From G963668655 sp963668655 (GTDB lineage: Bacteria; Myxococcota_A; SURF-8), in assembly GCA_963668655.2 (NCBI GenBank), contig CAXXPQ010000005.1, forward strand, positions 62,001-126,000: DNA of 64,000 nt, written 5' to 3'. Each line of letters starts with the position of its first letter. Within the stretch, counting starts at the first letter, position 1. The position numbers were made by a program, and so were the translations under genes. The notes under the pieces are model-generated. The model saw nothing but the letters and a program-made list of their open reading frames with translations, had not been told where the DNA came from and made no database searches. Positions 17,301 through 24,943 of the stretch are shown here, in pieces.

Positions 17301-18281
17301 TCAATCGCTGATTTTCCGAAAACCGACAACGACTTGAACGAGGTGATCGAACTGGTCGTCAGTGAATTGCGGCAGGTCGCCGCACAGACGCTCCGCCTCC
17401 TTCAGAAACTCCTGAAGTTCCATATACTTCTCGGGGTCCGCCGCTTTTACGCGCTCCATTTCATTGATGTTCGTGGCCCGGTTGAGATTTTTCACGTAAC
17501 GGGTGACCAAGGCGTCGATGATCTTGCAGGTGGGTTCAAAAAGGACCGACGGCATGGAGAACGTGGCCACCTTATTGGCCAGAATGGCGGATGTGCCCAG
17601 TTGCCGGGCGAAATCCATGTGAAAATCCGAATGGGAAAGCTTTAAAATCGAGGAGTGGAAGTTTCGGGTCTCGGCGTTGATTTTTCCGGGCGAAAGCAGA
17701 ACGGGTTCCATCTTCTCCCAGCGTCGCCGTTTTTCCGAGAATGCCACGATTTCCCATTGCACCAGCCAGTTCCAAGCCTTTCTAAGGCGATATTCGAATT
17801 CCTTTTGGGAATGGCCGCGGAGAATCCTGAATTGGGCAAGACGATTGCCGGCCCATTTGGGGATCGCTTCCTCCTCCGACGGGAAATCATGAAAATCGAT
17901 CATGTTTCGGAGAATGGTGCATTCGGGACTGATCCAATAGATCATCTCATTCGGGGCCGGATCCGCGATTTCCGCCTCGATCAATTTCAGGACGAGATCG
18001 AAGGCGCGTTCGCGAAGCCGGTTCCGCTCCGTGAGGGAGGCATAGGCCGCCAGAATGGCGAGAAGTTCGAAGTAAGCACTTTCCAAGCGTTTGAAATTGA
18101 AGGCTCTTTTCCAGCCGTTCAGATGGTTGATGACCATCCGTTCGTTTCCGTTGAATACGACGCCCACTCCCTGCGGCGTAATCCCCACGGACTCGGACAA
18201 TCGCTTCAACGTGTACGAACGATCTTCGTGAATGACCTTGAGAAAATCCGTAAGAGAGTAATATTTAAAAATGTTCGGCAT
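17301..18281 (-). CDS. TIGR02147/DUF4423-family protein, putative transcriptional regulator
   Basis: A 326-residue soluble protein. Its N-terminus (YYSLTDFLKVIHEDRSYTLKR, then LSESVGITPQGVGVVFNGNE) resembles the helix-turn-helix-like start of TIGR02147 proteins, followed by LESAYFELLAILAAYASLTE. Members are abundant in Fibrobacter, Bdellovibrio and deltaproteobacteria and are thought to be regulators, but no target is known. The C-terminal half is helical without recognised motifs. It faces away from the cheX-like gene and converges on malic enzyme. Base composition of its promoter region is AT-rich compared with neighbours. Family assignment is moderate. Confidence 0.65.
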   Translation of the reverse strand: MPNIFKYYSLTDFLKVIHEDRSYTLKRLSESVGITPQGVGVVFNGNERMVINHLNGWKRAFNFKRLESAYFELLAILAAYASLTERNRLRERAFDLVLKLIEAEIADPAPNEMIYWISPECTILRNMIDFHDFPSEEEAIPKWAGNRLAQFRILRGHSQKEFEYRLRKAWNWLVQWEIVAFSEKRRRWEKMEPVLLSPGKINAETRNFHSSILKLSHSDFHMDFARQLGTSAILANKVATFSMPSVLFEPTCKIIDALVTRYVKNLNRATNINEMERVKAADPEKYMELQEFLKEAERLCGDLPQFTDDQFDHLVQVVVGFRKISD

Positions 18282-18309
18282 GGTTTTCCTCTCCGATTTA
18301 TCTTATTTA

Positions 18310-18338
18310 ATGATTACAAGTCTTTATCTCGTTGTCAA
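18310..18338 (-). promoter_or_regulatory. Candidate promoter of the TIGR02147-like gene
   Basis: Perfect TTGACA on the minus strand (18338-18333), about 50 bases before the start codon. The -10 is poor: AATCAT at 17-base spacing or TAATCA at 16. Low confidence in the exact -10. Confidence 0.35.
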
Positions 18339-18567
18339 GCATGAATACTGAAAATCTTGTTTCGCCTAAATACTTCAAGCCATTTTTTCTTCCCGGCTTC
18401 ACGAGAACGGACAGATTCCGCTTTCCTTTCATAGCTTTTTTTTTACATTTTGGAAAAAATGAAAATAACAGTGAAAAGATCCGGATTCGGGCCGATTTAT
18501 AGCGGTGAATCCTCTTGCCTTACTGGCAAAGGAAAATGATGAAAAGCGGTTTGAGGGAAACGGCACA

Positions 18568-19026
18568 ATGAAAGATATTATCAAGCCATTCATTGCGGCG
18601 ACGGTCGATACCTTCGAGACGATGATGGATGTCAATCCGGAAATCCTGGATGTCAACCTTCAGAAGCCGCAGATCGACAAACTCAACATTTACGCCTATA
18701 TCGGTCTGTCGGGGGACGCCCAGGGACTTGTAGCCCTGACCTTCGGTTCGGATGTCGCCATGAAGCTCTACGGACGCTTCGTCGGCGAGGAAGTCGATGA
18801 AATCGGGAACGATCTTCTCGATTCCGTGGGTGAAATCGTCAATATCGTAGCCGGTTCCGCCAAGGCGAACATCCCCGGCTATAACTTAAGCATCTCTCTC
18901 CCCACGGTTCTACACGGAGAGGAATTTCATCTGTCGCTTTCGAAGGACGCGCCCATCATGTACGTCCTGATGAATCTGCCGGAGGTGGGAGAGGCGAAGC
19001 TGATCGTCAGCCTGAAGATGAACTGA
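18568..19026 (+). CDS. cheX: CheX-type chemotaxis phosphatase
   Basis: A 152-residue protein with the CheC/CheX/FliY phosphatase signature. In DLLDSVGEIVNIVAGSAKA, Glu89 and Asn92 are the catalytic pair that removes phosphate from CheY~P-like receivers. CheX proteins have a single such helix and act as dimers, as this length predicts. The frame is open 21 codons further upstream, but the ATG at 18568 has GAGGG ten bases before it and gives the normal length. No other chemotaxis gene lies in the window, so it may serve a distant che cluster or another response regulator. A bidirectional terminator follows it. Confidence 0.85.
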   Translation: MKDIIKPFIAATVDTFETMMDVNPEILDVNLQKPQIDKLNIYAYIGLSGDAQGLVALTFGSDVAMKLYGRFVGEEVDEIGNDLLDSVGEIVNIVAGSAKANIPGYNLSISLPTVLHGEEFHLSLSKDAPIMYVLMNLPEVGEAKLIVSLKMN

Positions 19027-19046
19027 ATTTCTCGAACCGTTCCATA

Positions 19047-19094
19047 AAAACAAACGACCGACTGCCGCAAGGAAGTCGGTCGTTTTCGTTTTGA
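19047..19094. terminator. Bidirectional rho-independent terminator
   Basis: An 11-12 bp stem AACGACCGACT/AGTCGGTCGTT with a 10-base loop. TTTTCGTTTT follows on the plus strand, and TTTGTTTTTAT on the minus strand. It lies between the convergent cheX-like gene and the Cys-rich lipoprotein gene and serves both. Confidence 0.85.
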
Positions 19095-19108
19095 CGAAGA
19101 ATTCCGTG

Positions 19109-20464
19109 CTACTTGTTCTTCTTGTCGGGAGCCGAGCACTGGCAGGGATCATCGGCGTCGTCTGCGTTGCAACCTTCCGAAATCCAGGTTGATGTGTCCT
19201 GATCGCACTGATCGGCGCAGTTCACCGTAACCCAGTATCCGTAGCCTTCTCCGTATTCGCAACGAACGAGATTGTCGTAGGGATCGCAGTAGGGCGGATC
19301 CGTGGGGCCGCACTCGTTGGGTATCATGCCATCCATCATGCCGTATTCGCAGTTGCAGAGTTCACCGTTTTCGTCCGGATCGTCCGCCTGGCATCCCAAA
19401 GCCGAATACCAATCCAGGCCGTACGTTTCCGCGCAATAATCGTTGCAGTCGATCGATTCTGGATAGCCCGTCTCGGAACCCTCGCTGAACGGAACGCAGC
19501 GCAAGAGGTCCGTTCCGCTGATGCATTGTTCCTCTCCGACGTAACATTCCGCGATGTCGCCATCGATTATGCCGTATTCGCAGTTACAGAGTTCGCCGTT
19601 CTCGTCCGGATCGTCCTCCTGACATCCCAGCGGCGAATACCAGTCCGGGCCGTACGTTTCCGCGCAGTAGTCATCGCAGGTAATGCTTTCCATGTATCCC
19701 GGTTCGCCTTCGTGATCGGCGGGATCCTCGCCGCCGTAGGGAATGCAGCGGGTCAGATCCGTGGCGTTCAGGCAGCCTTCCTCACCGACGAAACATTCCA
19801 CCGGTTCGCCGGGCAACACACCGTATTCGCACTGACAGGGTTCGTCCGCCTCGACGTTGCAGCCCATGGAGATGAAGTCCGGGCCATACTCCTCCACGCA
19901 GTAGGTGTCGCAATCGACGTACTCGAAATAATATTCGTCCGTGCAGACCGCCAACGTTCCGTTGTCCTCCACACACATCAGATCGCCGGGTTGGCATTCG
20001 GGGGCGACGCCTTCGATCATGTCGTAGTCGCATTGGCAGAAGTTGTCCTCGTCCGTGTCGTCGCAGCCGTAGGAGATGAAATCCGCGCCGTATTCTTCCT
20101 TGCAGAATTCGTTGCAGTCGATTTCCTCTTCCGCGCCGTCCTTGCAGACCCAGGCGCTGGCGTCGTCCCCGCAGCGCAGCAGGCCGTCCGACTCGCAGAG
20201 CGTGCCGTCCATATCTCCGTCCACCTGTTCGCCGTCCGTGTCGCCGTCTTCCTGGAAATTCACCGCCGGGTCTTCCAGACAGGCCGAGACGCCCAGGGCC
20301 AGGCCGCCCGCCAGGAGCAGCGCGATGGCCTTGCCCACCATTTTTCTGGGGAAGAAGCGCGCCAGCCAGCAGGCGTGGGCGACCAGGTTCTCGCCGCTTT
20401 CCGAGCCGTAGCGGGCTTGGCTGTAACGACGGATGGGGCGAAGGCGGAAGGTTTCGTCTTTCAT
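19109..20464 (-). CDS. Cys-rich repeat lipoprotein with N-terminal extension, partner of a radical SAM enzyme
   Basis: A 451-residue protein. Residues 1-41 are a charged, Arg/Tyr-rich extension (RLRPIRRYSQARYG at 7-20). A hydrophobic stretch and lipobox LALGVSAC with Cys62 follow, then an acidic linker rich in DGD. Residues 90-443 are five repeats of about 55-75 residues, each with eight Cys in the same order, including C-x3-C and C-x-C pairs. The first ATG has GGGAG 8-9 bases upstream. Met42 would give an ordinary lipoprotein signal but has no clear ribosome site. The gene is 21 bases after a radical SAM/SPASM gene on the same strand. A maturase-substrate relation is inference, and the function is unknown. 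Confidence 0.7.
   Translation of the reverse strand: MKDETFRLRPIRRYSQARYGSESGENLVAHACWLARFFPRKMVGKAIALLLAGGLALGVSACLEDPAVNFQEDGDTDGEQVDGDMDGTLCESDGLLRCGDDASAWVCKDGAEEEIDCNEFCKEEYGADFISYGCDDTDEDNFCQCDYDMIEGVAPECQPGDLMCVEDNGTLAVCTDEYYFEYVDCDTYCVEEYGPDFISMGCNVEADEPCQCEYGVLPGEPVECFVGEEGCLNATDLTRCIPYGGEDPADHEGEPGYMESITCDDYCAETYGPDWYSPLGCQEDDPDENGELCNCEYGIIDGDIAECYVGEEQCISGTDLLRCVPFSEGSETGYPESIDCNDYCAETYGLDWYSALGCQADDPDENGELCNCEYGMMDGMIPNECGPTDPPYCDPYDNLVRCEYGEGYGYWVTVNCADQCDQDTSTWISEGCNADDADDPCQCSAPDKKNK
19136..20197 (-). repeat. Five tandem 8-Cys coding repeats
   Basis: Protein-level repeats at residues 90-145, 157-212, 224-295, 307-372 and 385-443 of the lipoprotein. Each has eight Cys. Cys4-x3-Cys5 and Cys7-x-Cys8 hold in all five, and the spacing between Cys3 and Cys4 varies. 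Repeats 3 and 4 share EEY/ETYG-x-DWYS and DDPDENGELCNCEYG and are the closest pair. Confidence 0.85.
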
Positions 20465-20485
20465 GGTTCCATCTCCCGTTGGAGG

Positions 20486-21619
20486 TTAATCGAAAGCGTA
20501 ATGGCTTAAGTCTTCCAATTCCTTGTTCAGGTATCGGTAATGCTTGTTCAGAAACGATCGGTCCTTTTCTTTCCAGAGAATGTTTCCGATCTCGTCCGCA
20601 ATGGGGATCAGCATGCGCTCGTGTTCGCAGACGATGGGCGGCACCTGGGTGACTTCGCCCATGACCTGCCAGTTCAAACAGCCGCAATAGTTGGAACAGC
20701 GTCCCAGGTGGGCGCAACCGGTGCAGTCGCTGCGTTCCCGCTTGTTCTCGGCGATCAGTTCCTCCCGCCTCGGCGTCAACCCCGTATCGACGTGCCCGAT
20801 ACGGAAATTCTTGGCGTCTTCCCGGTCGCTGACGAATTGCACGCAGGGATAGATGTTTCCGTCTGGGGCGATGGATATCTTGCGTGCGCCGAAGTCGCAG
20901 ATTTCACCCAGCTTGATGCGGGCCCGGGCATGGCTTTTCAGCTTGTCGTCGAAGAGATTCAGAAAGAAATATTCGCCGCTGCGCGTTTTCTCGATGTACC
21001 AGGCCGCCACTTCCTCGTAACTTCTGCGAAGAACGTCGAAATCCTCCATGGTCCATTCCGGATCCGTGAAATCCGGTTGGTGAACCACATAGCGGATACC
21101 TCGACTCCACATGTATTCCATGCTTTGCCGCAGACGACCGGCGTTCAGAGGAGTGATGACCGTGGTGAAAACGGAATAGGGGTTGTATTCCAGCACCATG
21201 TCCAGCATGGAGTCGATTTTCTCGAAGCTTCCCCGGCCATCGGCGGTTTTGCGGTTGGCGTCGTGAGCCTTCTGGTCGCCGTCCAGGGAAATGGCGTAGA
21301 GAATCCGATTGTCCCGGCAATAGCGAAGGATCTCTTCCGTAAAGAGCGTTCCGTTGGTGCTGAGGCGGAAATGCATGGATTTCCGAGCCTTCAGTCCGGC
21401 TTCCAGGGCATAATCCGTCAATCGCCGGATGCGGTCGAAAAGCAGCAGGGGTTCGCCGCCGAAATAGGATACACAGGCCGACTTCTTTCCCATGGCGACG
21501 ACCAGATCGATGCCCTTTTGGGCGACATCCTCCGGCATGTCTTCCTTGATTTTCGCGGGAGCATAGCAATAGCGGCAACGCAGGTTGCAGTTTTTTGTCA
21601 GATGGAGGATCGCCTTCAT
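20486..21619 (-). CDS. Radical SAM/SPASM domain protein, putative peptide maturase or anSME-like
   Basis: A 377-residue radical SAM enzyme. The cluster-binding CNLRCRYC has Cys11, Cys15 and Cys18, and GGEP at 54-57 contacts SAM. The C-terminal SPASM domain has Cys241, Cys259 (in GNIYPC), Cys299, Cys302, Cys308, Cys312 and Cys331, enough for two auxiliary 4Fe-4S clusters. SPASM enzymes modify peptides or proteins through thioether, C-C or formylglycine chemistry. An anaerobic sulfatase-maturase role would need a sulfatase, and none is in the window. Instead, a Cys-rich lipoprotein gene follows after 21 bases. No typical RiPP precursor recognition element domain is visible. Cytoplasmic. Product specificity unknown. 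Confidence 0.88.
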   Translation of the reverse strand: MKAILHLTKNCNLRCRYCYAPAKIKEDMPEDVAQKGIDLVVAMGKKSACVSYFGGEPLLLFDRIRRLTDYALEAGLKARKSMHFRLSTNGTLFTEEILRYCRDNRILYAISLDGDQKAHDANRKTADGRGSFEKIDSMLDMVLEYNPYSVFTTVITPLNAGRLRQSMEYMWSRGIRYVVHQPDFTDPEWTMEDFDVLRRSYEEVAAWYIEKTRSGEYFFLNLFDDKLKSHARARIKLGEICDFGARKISIAPDGNIYPCVQFVSDREDAKNFRIGHVDTGLTPRREELIAENKRERSDCTGCAHLGRCSNYCGCLNWQVMGEVTQVPPIVCEHERMLIPIADEIGNILWKEKDRSFLNKHYRYLNKELEDLSHYAFD

Positions 21620-21888
21620 TCATTTTCCCAATTCAAACGTAGACACCTGAGTTTACATTATAGCAAAATCCGTTCCAGATTTCGAATTTCAGATAGGTTT
21701 GCTAACCATACGAAATTATTGACGATTGTATTATGTGTCGAGCGTAGCCGTGGCGATGGCGGGAGAGAGATTGTCAATTCTGATTGACAGCGCCGGGAGA
21801 ATCGTCCGGAATTCTCCTAAAGGAGTTGACTTATCTCGCCATCGTAGTCTAAACAGAGGAATCTTACCATGTCACAGGGAGGCATTTT

Positions 21889-22308
21889 ATGAAGAGTTAT
21901 CGCAAGGAACTATGGTTCGAGATTCCCACCCGTCGGGCGTTTATCAACATTACGCCGGAGGTCAGGGATTGCGTTCGCGAAAGCGGCATTTCCGAGGGAT
22001 TGATTCTGGTAAACGCCATGCACATTACGGCCTCCGTTTTCATCAACGACGATGAATCCGGTTTGCACCAGGATTACGAGCGCTGGCTGGAAAAACTGGC
22101 TCCGCACGAACCGGTCAGTCAGTATTTGCACAATCGCACGGGCGAGGACAACGGCGACGCTCATCTGAAACGCCAGATTATGGGACGTCAGGTCGTTGTC
22201 GCCTTGACGGACGGCCGCTTGGATTTCGGAACCTGGGAACAGATTTTCTACGGAGAATTCGACGGACGCCGCCGCAAGCGGGTTCTGGTGAAGATCGTCG
22301 GAGAGTAG
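21889..22308 (+). CDS. yjbQ: YjbQ/UPF0047 family protein
   Basis: A 139-residue protein of the UPF0047 family, with FINITPEVRDCV at the start and the signature QVVVALTDGRLDFGTWEQIF followed by YGEFDGRRRKRV near the end. E. coli YjbQ was reported to have weak thiamine-phosphate synthase activity, but the physiological role is unsettled. Full length. GGAGG lies about nine bases before the ATG. It is monocistronic, with the M23 peptidase gene converging after 35 bases. Confidence 0.92.
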   Translation: MKSYRKELWFEIPTRRAFINITPEVRDCVRESGISEGLILVNAMHITASVFINDDESGLHQDYERWLEKLAPHEPVSQYLHNRTGEDNGDAHLKRQIMGRQVVVALTDGRLDFGTWEQIFYGEFDGRRRKRVLVKIVGE

Positions 22309-22343
22309 GGAATTCTCGGGTTTCGGAAGGCAAACTTTCGGAA

Positions 22344-23309
22344 TCACTCAAGAATATAGCGACGTGGGTTCTGGGGGATGTTGTTCAGCCGGACCTCGTA
22401 ATGAAGATGAGGCCCCGTGGAGCGTCCCGTGTTTCCAACGGTGGCGACCAGATCGCCGCGCTTGACGCGTTTTCCGACTTTGACCTTGAATTCCGAACAG
22501 TGGGCATAACGTGTGGTTAGACCGAATCCGTGATTGATGACCAGTGTCCTGCCGTAACCGTCGCGGCTGCCGGTGTAGATGACGATGCCGTCCGCCGGAG
22601 AATGAATGGGCGTGCCGATATTATTGGCGATATCCATTCCATGGTGAAATTTCTTGGAAGAAGTGAACGGCGAACTGCGATAGCCGAAACCGCTGGTGAC
22701 CCATCCCTCCGCCGGCCAGATGGACGGAATGTGAGAGAGCATCAGTTTCTGGTCTTCCAGGAAATTGGAGAGTTCGGCCAGTTCTTTTTCGCGTTCGGAG
22801 GAAACGGAAAGCAGACGATCCACTTCCTTGCTCAGATCCGAGGAATCCAGTTCGCCCAGTTTTTCCTTCAGCTTGATGGCCAATGCCTCGTTGGTGCGGG
22901 AAAAGCCGTCCATCTGTGAAAGGGCCATCTCTCCTTCATCCAGGGGACCAATGGCGATCTTGCGGCGATGATCCACGTAATTGGTCATCACTCGTAGTTT
23001 GCGATCGAAGTGTTCGATGCGTTCGACGGTGTTTTCCAGAATCGCAAGCTTCGTCTGGAAGGTAACCAGATCGTTTTCCAGTTTGAGATTTTCTTTTTGC
23101 AGGGCGACGGAACGTTGCTTGTAGTCGGGTTTCAGAAAGAGATACGTTCCGATGGCGGCGAGGATCAATACGGAGAATATCAGACTGAGAAGAATCCGCC
23201 GGACCGTGCCGTGTTCGACATTGAAATTGCTTGTCGCCGAATGATCGCTGGGAATCAGCATCACGTTATATCGACGATTGGCCTTTTTTAGAAACGACGT
23301 AAACTTCAT
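22344..23309 (-). CDS. M23 family metallopeptidase with membrane anchor and coiled coil
   Basis: A 321-residue protein with a short cytoplasmic N-terminus, one membrane segment (RILLSLIFSVLILAAIGTYLF), a coiled coil of about 120 residues, and a C-terminal LytM domain. The zinc site residues are present: His and Asp in HHGMDIA and the HLHYEV motif. Such proteins cut peptidoglycan cross-bridges in the periplasm or, when degenerate, activate amidases. Here the active site looks intact. The frame extends upstream to 23414, but a likely promoter (-35 TTGACT 23433-23428, -10 GATAAT 23412-23407) would start transcription inside that extension, so I use Met at 23309. Its Shine-Dalgarno is weak. Confidence 0.85.
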   Translation of the reverse strand: MKFTSFLKKANRRYNVMLIPSDHSATSNFNVEHGTVRRILLSLIFSVLILAAIGTYLFLKPDYKQRSVALQKENLKLENDLVTFQTKLAILENTVERIEHFDRKLRVMTNYVDHRRKIAIGPLDEGEMALSQMDGFSRTNEALAIKLKEKLGELDSSDLSKEVDRLLSVSSEREKELAELSNFLEDQKLMLSHIPSIWPAEGWVTSGFGYRSSPFTSSKKFHHGMDIANNIGTPIHSPADGIVIYTGSRDGYGRTLVINHGFGLTTRYAHCSEFKVKVGKRVKRGDLVATVGNTGRSTGPHLHYEVRLNNIPQNPRRYILE

Positions 23310-23406
23310 CGACCGTACAACCGTTTTCTGGTTTCCACGGAAACCTGGGATTCGATCGTTTCGAGTATTGGGATGGGATCCAACCCGTACACCTTGGTTT
23401 GAACTC

Positions 23407-23433
23407 ATTATCAAACCGTCTGAAAAAAGTCAA
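23407..23433 (-). promoter_or_regulatory. Candidate promoter of the M23 peptidase gene
   Basis: TTGACT and GATAAT on the minus strand, 15 bases apart, each matching 5 of 6 consensus positions. The transcript would start near 23400 with a leader of about 90 bases. Confidence 0.4.
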
Positions 23434-23564
23434 TAAAAATATGGTGTTTTGGTGCGCTGCGTCACTTCGCGCACGATTCGAATTCGAATCTGGCGAGATG
23501 GGACGGAATTTGTTAGAGTTTCCGGAAGCCTGTTTCGTATGGCCTGAATCCGCGAGGTGAATGC

Positions 23565-24851
23565 ATGAAGGAATGGCGTATTCCGATTTTTTTGGTCCTC
23601 GTTTATTTTCTGAATGCCTGCGGGGGAGGGGGATGCCCCAAGGGAGAACATTCCTTCAACGGCCAGTGCGTTCCCAATCAGACGCTGCCGAGCGATGAAA
23701 ATCCATTTATCCCCTTGACGGACGGGGATGGACCCGTCGTGGAACTTCCGGATGTCGAACAGTCGCCGCCGCCGCAGGATTATAACGAGATCCCGAGCCA
23801 GTCTGCGCCGGTTCCTTCCGAGGATGTCAGCGGTTTCGACATTGAAACCGGCAATTCCGGCGTTCTGGTGTGGATTTCCGGAAACGACGATAACATGATT
23901 TTTCCAAGCCGAATCGTGAATCCGGAGGGAACGGAAGTATACAACTACCAGGCGGATGCTCAAAACGGTGCCATAAACGACGACTTCGATTTCCACTTTC
24001 TTCCGGATGCTTCCTTAGGATTGTTCATACCAAACACACCGCGCCTGAGCGCTTCCGTCGGACCGTGGAGCATCGAGATCAACAGCATTTCCGAGGGAAA
24101 TGAATTGAGCCTGATGCAGTTCGATCGACCGGAAAGACAGGATGGAGATCCGCCGAACAGCATTCCTATCAATATCTGGCTGATCCATGTCTCTGGGGTG
24201 GACGCCGAAAACGCCGGTGTGAATACGGAATTCAAACCGGTTCTCAACGCGTTTCGGCAAAGCCTGGAAACTGCCGGAGTCACGGTGGACACGATGAATT
24301 TCATCGACGCAAGTTCGGAAAACAGACAGCGTTATGGTGTCGTGGACGGCATGGCGGAATATCGCGAGATGCTGGCCATCAGTTCGATGGTGGACAACAA
24401 CTGGCCGAATGTTTTCCTGGTGAAGAACTTCAGCGGAGACCTGGCGGGGATTTTAGGGCTTGCGTCTCAGATCCCCGGTCCCCCCGGCCTACAGGGAACC
24501 GGTTTTTCCGGCGTGGCGGTGGCAACCGATTACTATGAGTATTTTCCAAGGATTATCGGTCTGGCCATGGCTCACGAACTGGGTCATTGGCTCGGGCTGT
24601 TCCATCCCACCGAATACGACGGCCATTTTCACGACGCTCTGGACGACACGCCTGAATGCGTCGCCGAGTTGGACGGAAACAGCGACGGAAGGGTGGATAA
24701 CCAGGAGTGCGCCGAGCACGGCGAGAACAACGTGATGTTCTGGCTGGTTCCTTTCAGCGACGACTTCGAAATTGGTCCGAACGGACAGCATTTTTCGGAG
24801 GATCAAGCCTGGGTTCTGGATCGAAATCCCGTCTGGAACTACATTCGGTAA
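23565..24851 (+). CDS. Secreted lipoprotein zinc metalloprotease (metzincin-type)
   Basis: A 428-residue protein with signal sequence and lipobox FLNAC, then a short Cys-containing linker with TDGDGP. The C-terminal third has the zinc motif HELGHWLGLFH beginning at His337, the extended HExxHxxGxxH of metzincins, followed by a short acidic stretch with Cys (DDTPECVAELDG, QECAEHG). Residues about 80-180 look like a beta-sandwich of unknown kind. It likely cleaves proteins at the cell surface or outside. GAGGTG lies five bases before the ATG. It converges on the giant lipoprotein gene, and a hairpin terminator separates them. Substrate unknown. Confidence 0.82.
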   Translation: MKEWRIPIFLVLVYFLNACGGGGCPKGEHSFNGQCVPNQTLPSDENPFIPLTDGDGPVVELPDVEQSPPPQDYNEIPSQSAPVPSEDVSGFDIETGNSGVLVWISGNDDNMIFPSRIVNPEGTEVYNYQADAQNGAINDDFDFHFLPDASLGLFIPNTPRLSASVGPWSIEINSISEGNELSLMQFDRPERQDGDPPNSIPINIWLIHVSGVDAENAGVNTEFKPVLNAFRQSLETAGVTVDTMNFIDASSENRQRYGVVDGMAEYREMLAISSMVDNNWPNVFLVKNFSGDLAGILGLASQIPGPPGLQGTGFSGVAVATDYYEYFPRIIGLAMAHELGHWLGLFHPTEYDGHFHDALDDTPECVAELDGNSDGRVDNQECAEHGENNVMFWLVPFSDDFEIGPNGQHFSEDQAWVLDRNPVWNYIR

Positions 24852-24883
24852 TCAACCGCCGTTCCGATTGCGATCCGAAAGAA

Positions 24884-24915
24884 AAGGCCCGGAAGCCATG
24901 CGACCTCCGGGCCTT
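24884..24915. terminator. Bidirectional terminator hairpin
   Basis: Perfect 10-bp stem AAGGCCCGGA/TCCGGGCCTT with a 12-base loop between the convergent metalloprotease and giant lipoprotein genes. The minus-strand side reads on into TTCTTTC, the plus side into GCTGTTT, so termination should be better for the giant gene. Confidence 0.7.
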
Positions 24916-24943
24916 GCTGTTTCAGGATCCTCCGTTCCCTGGA

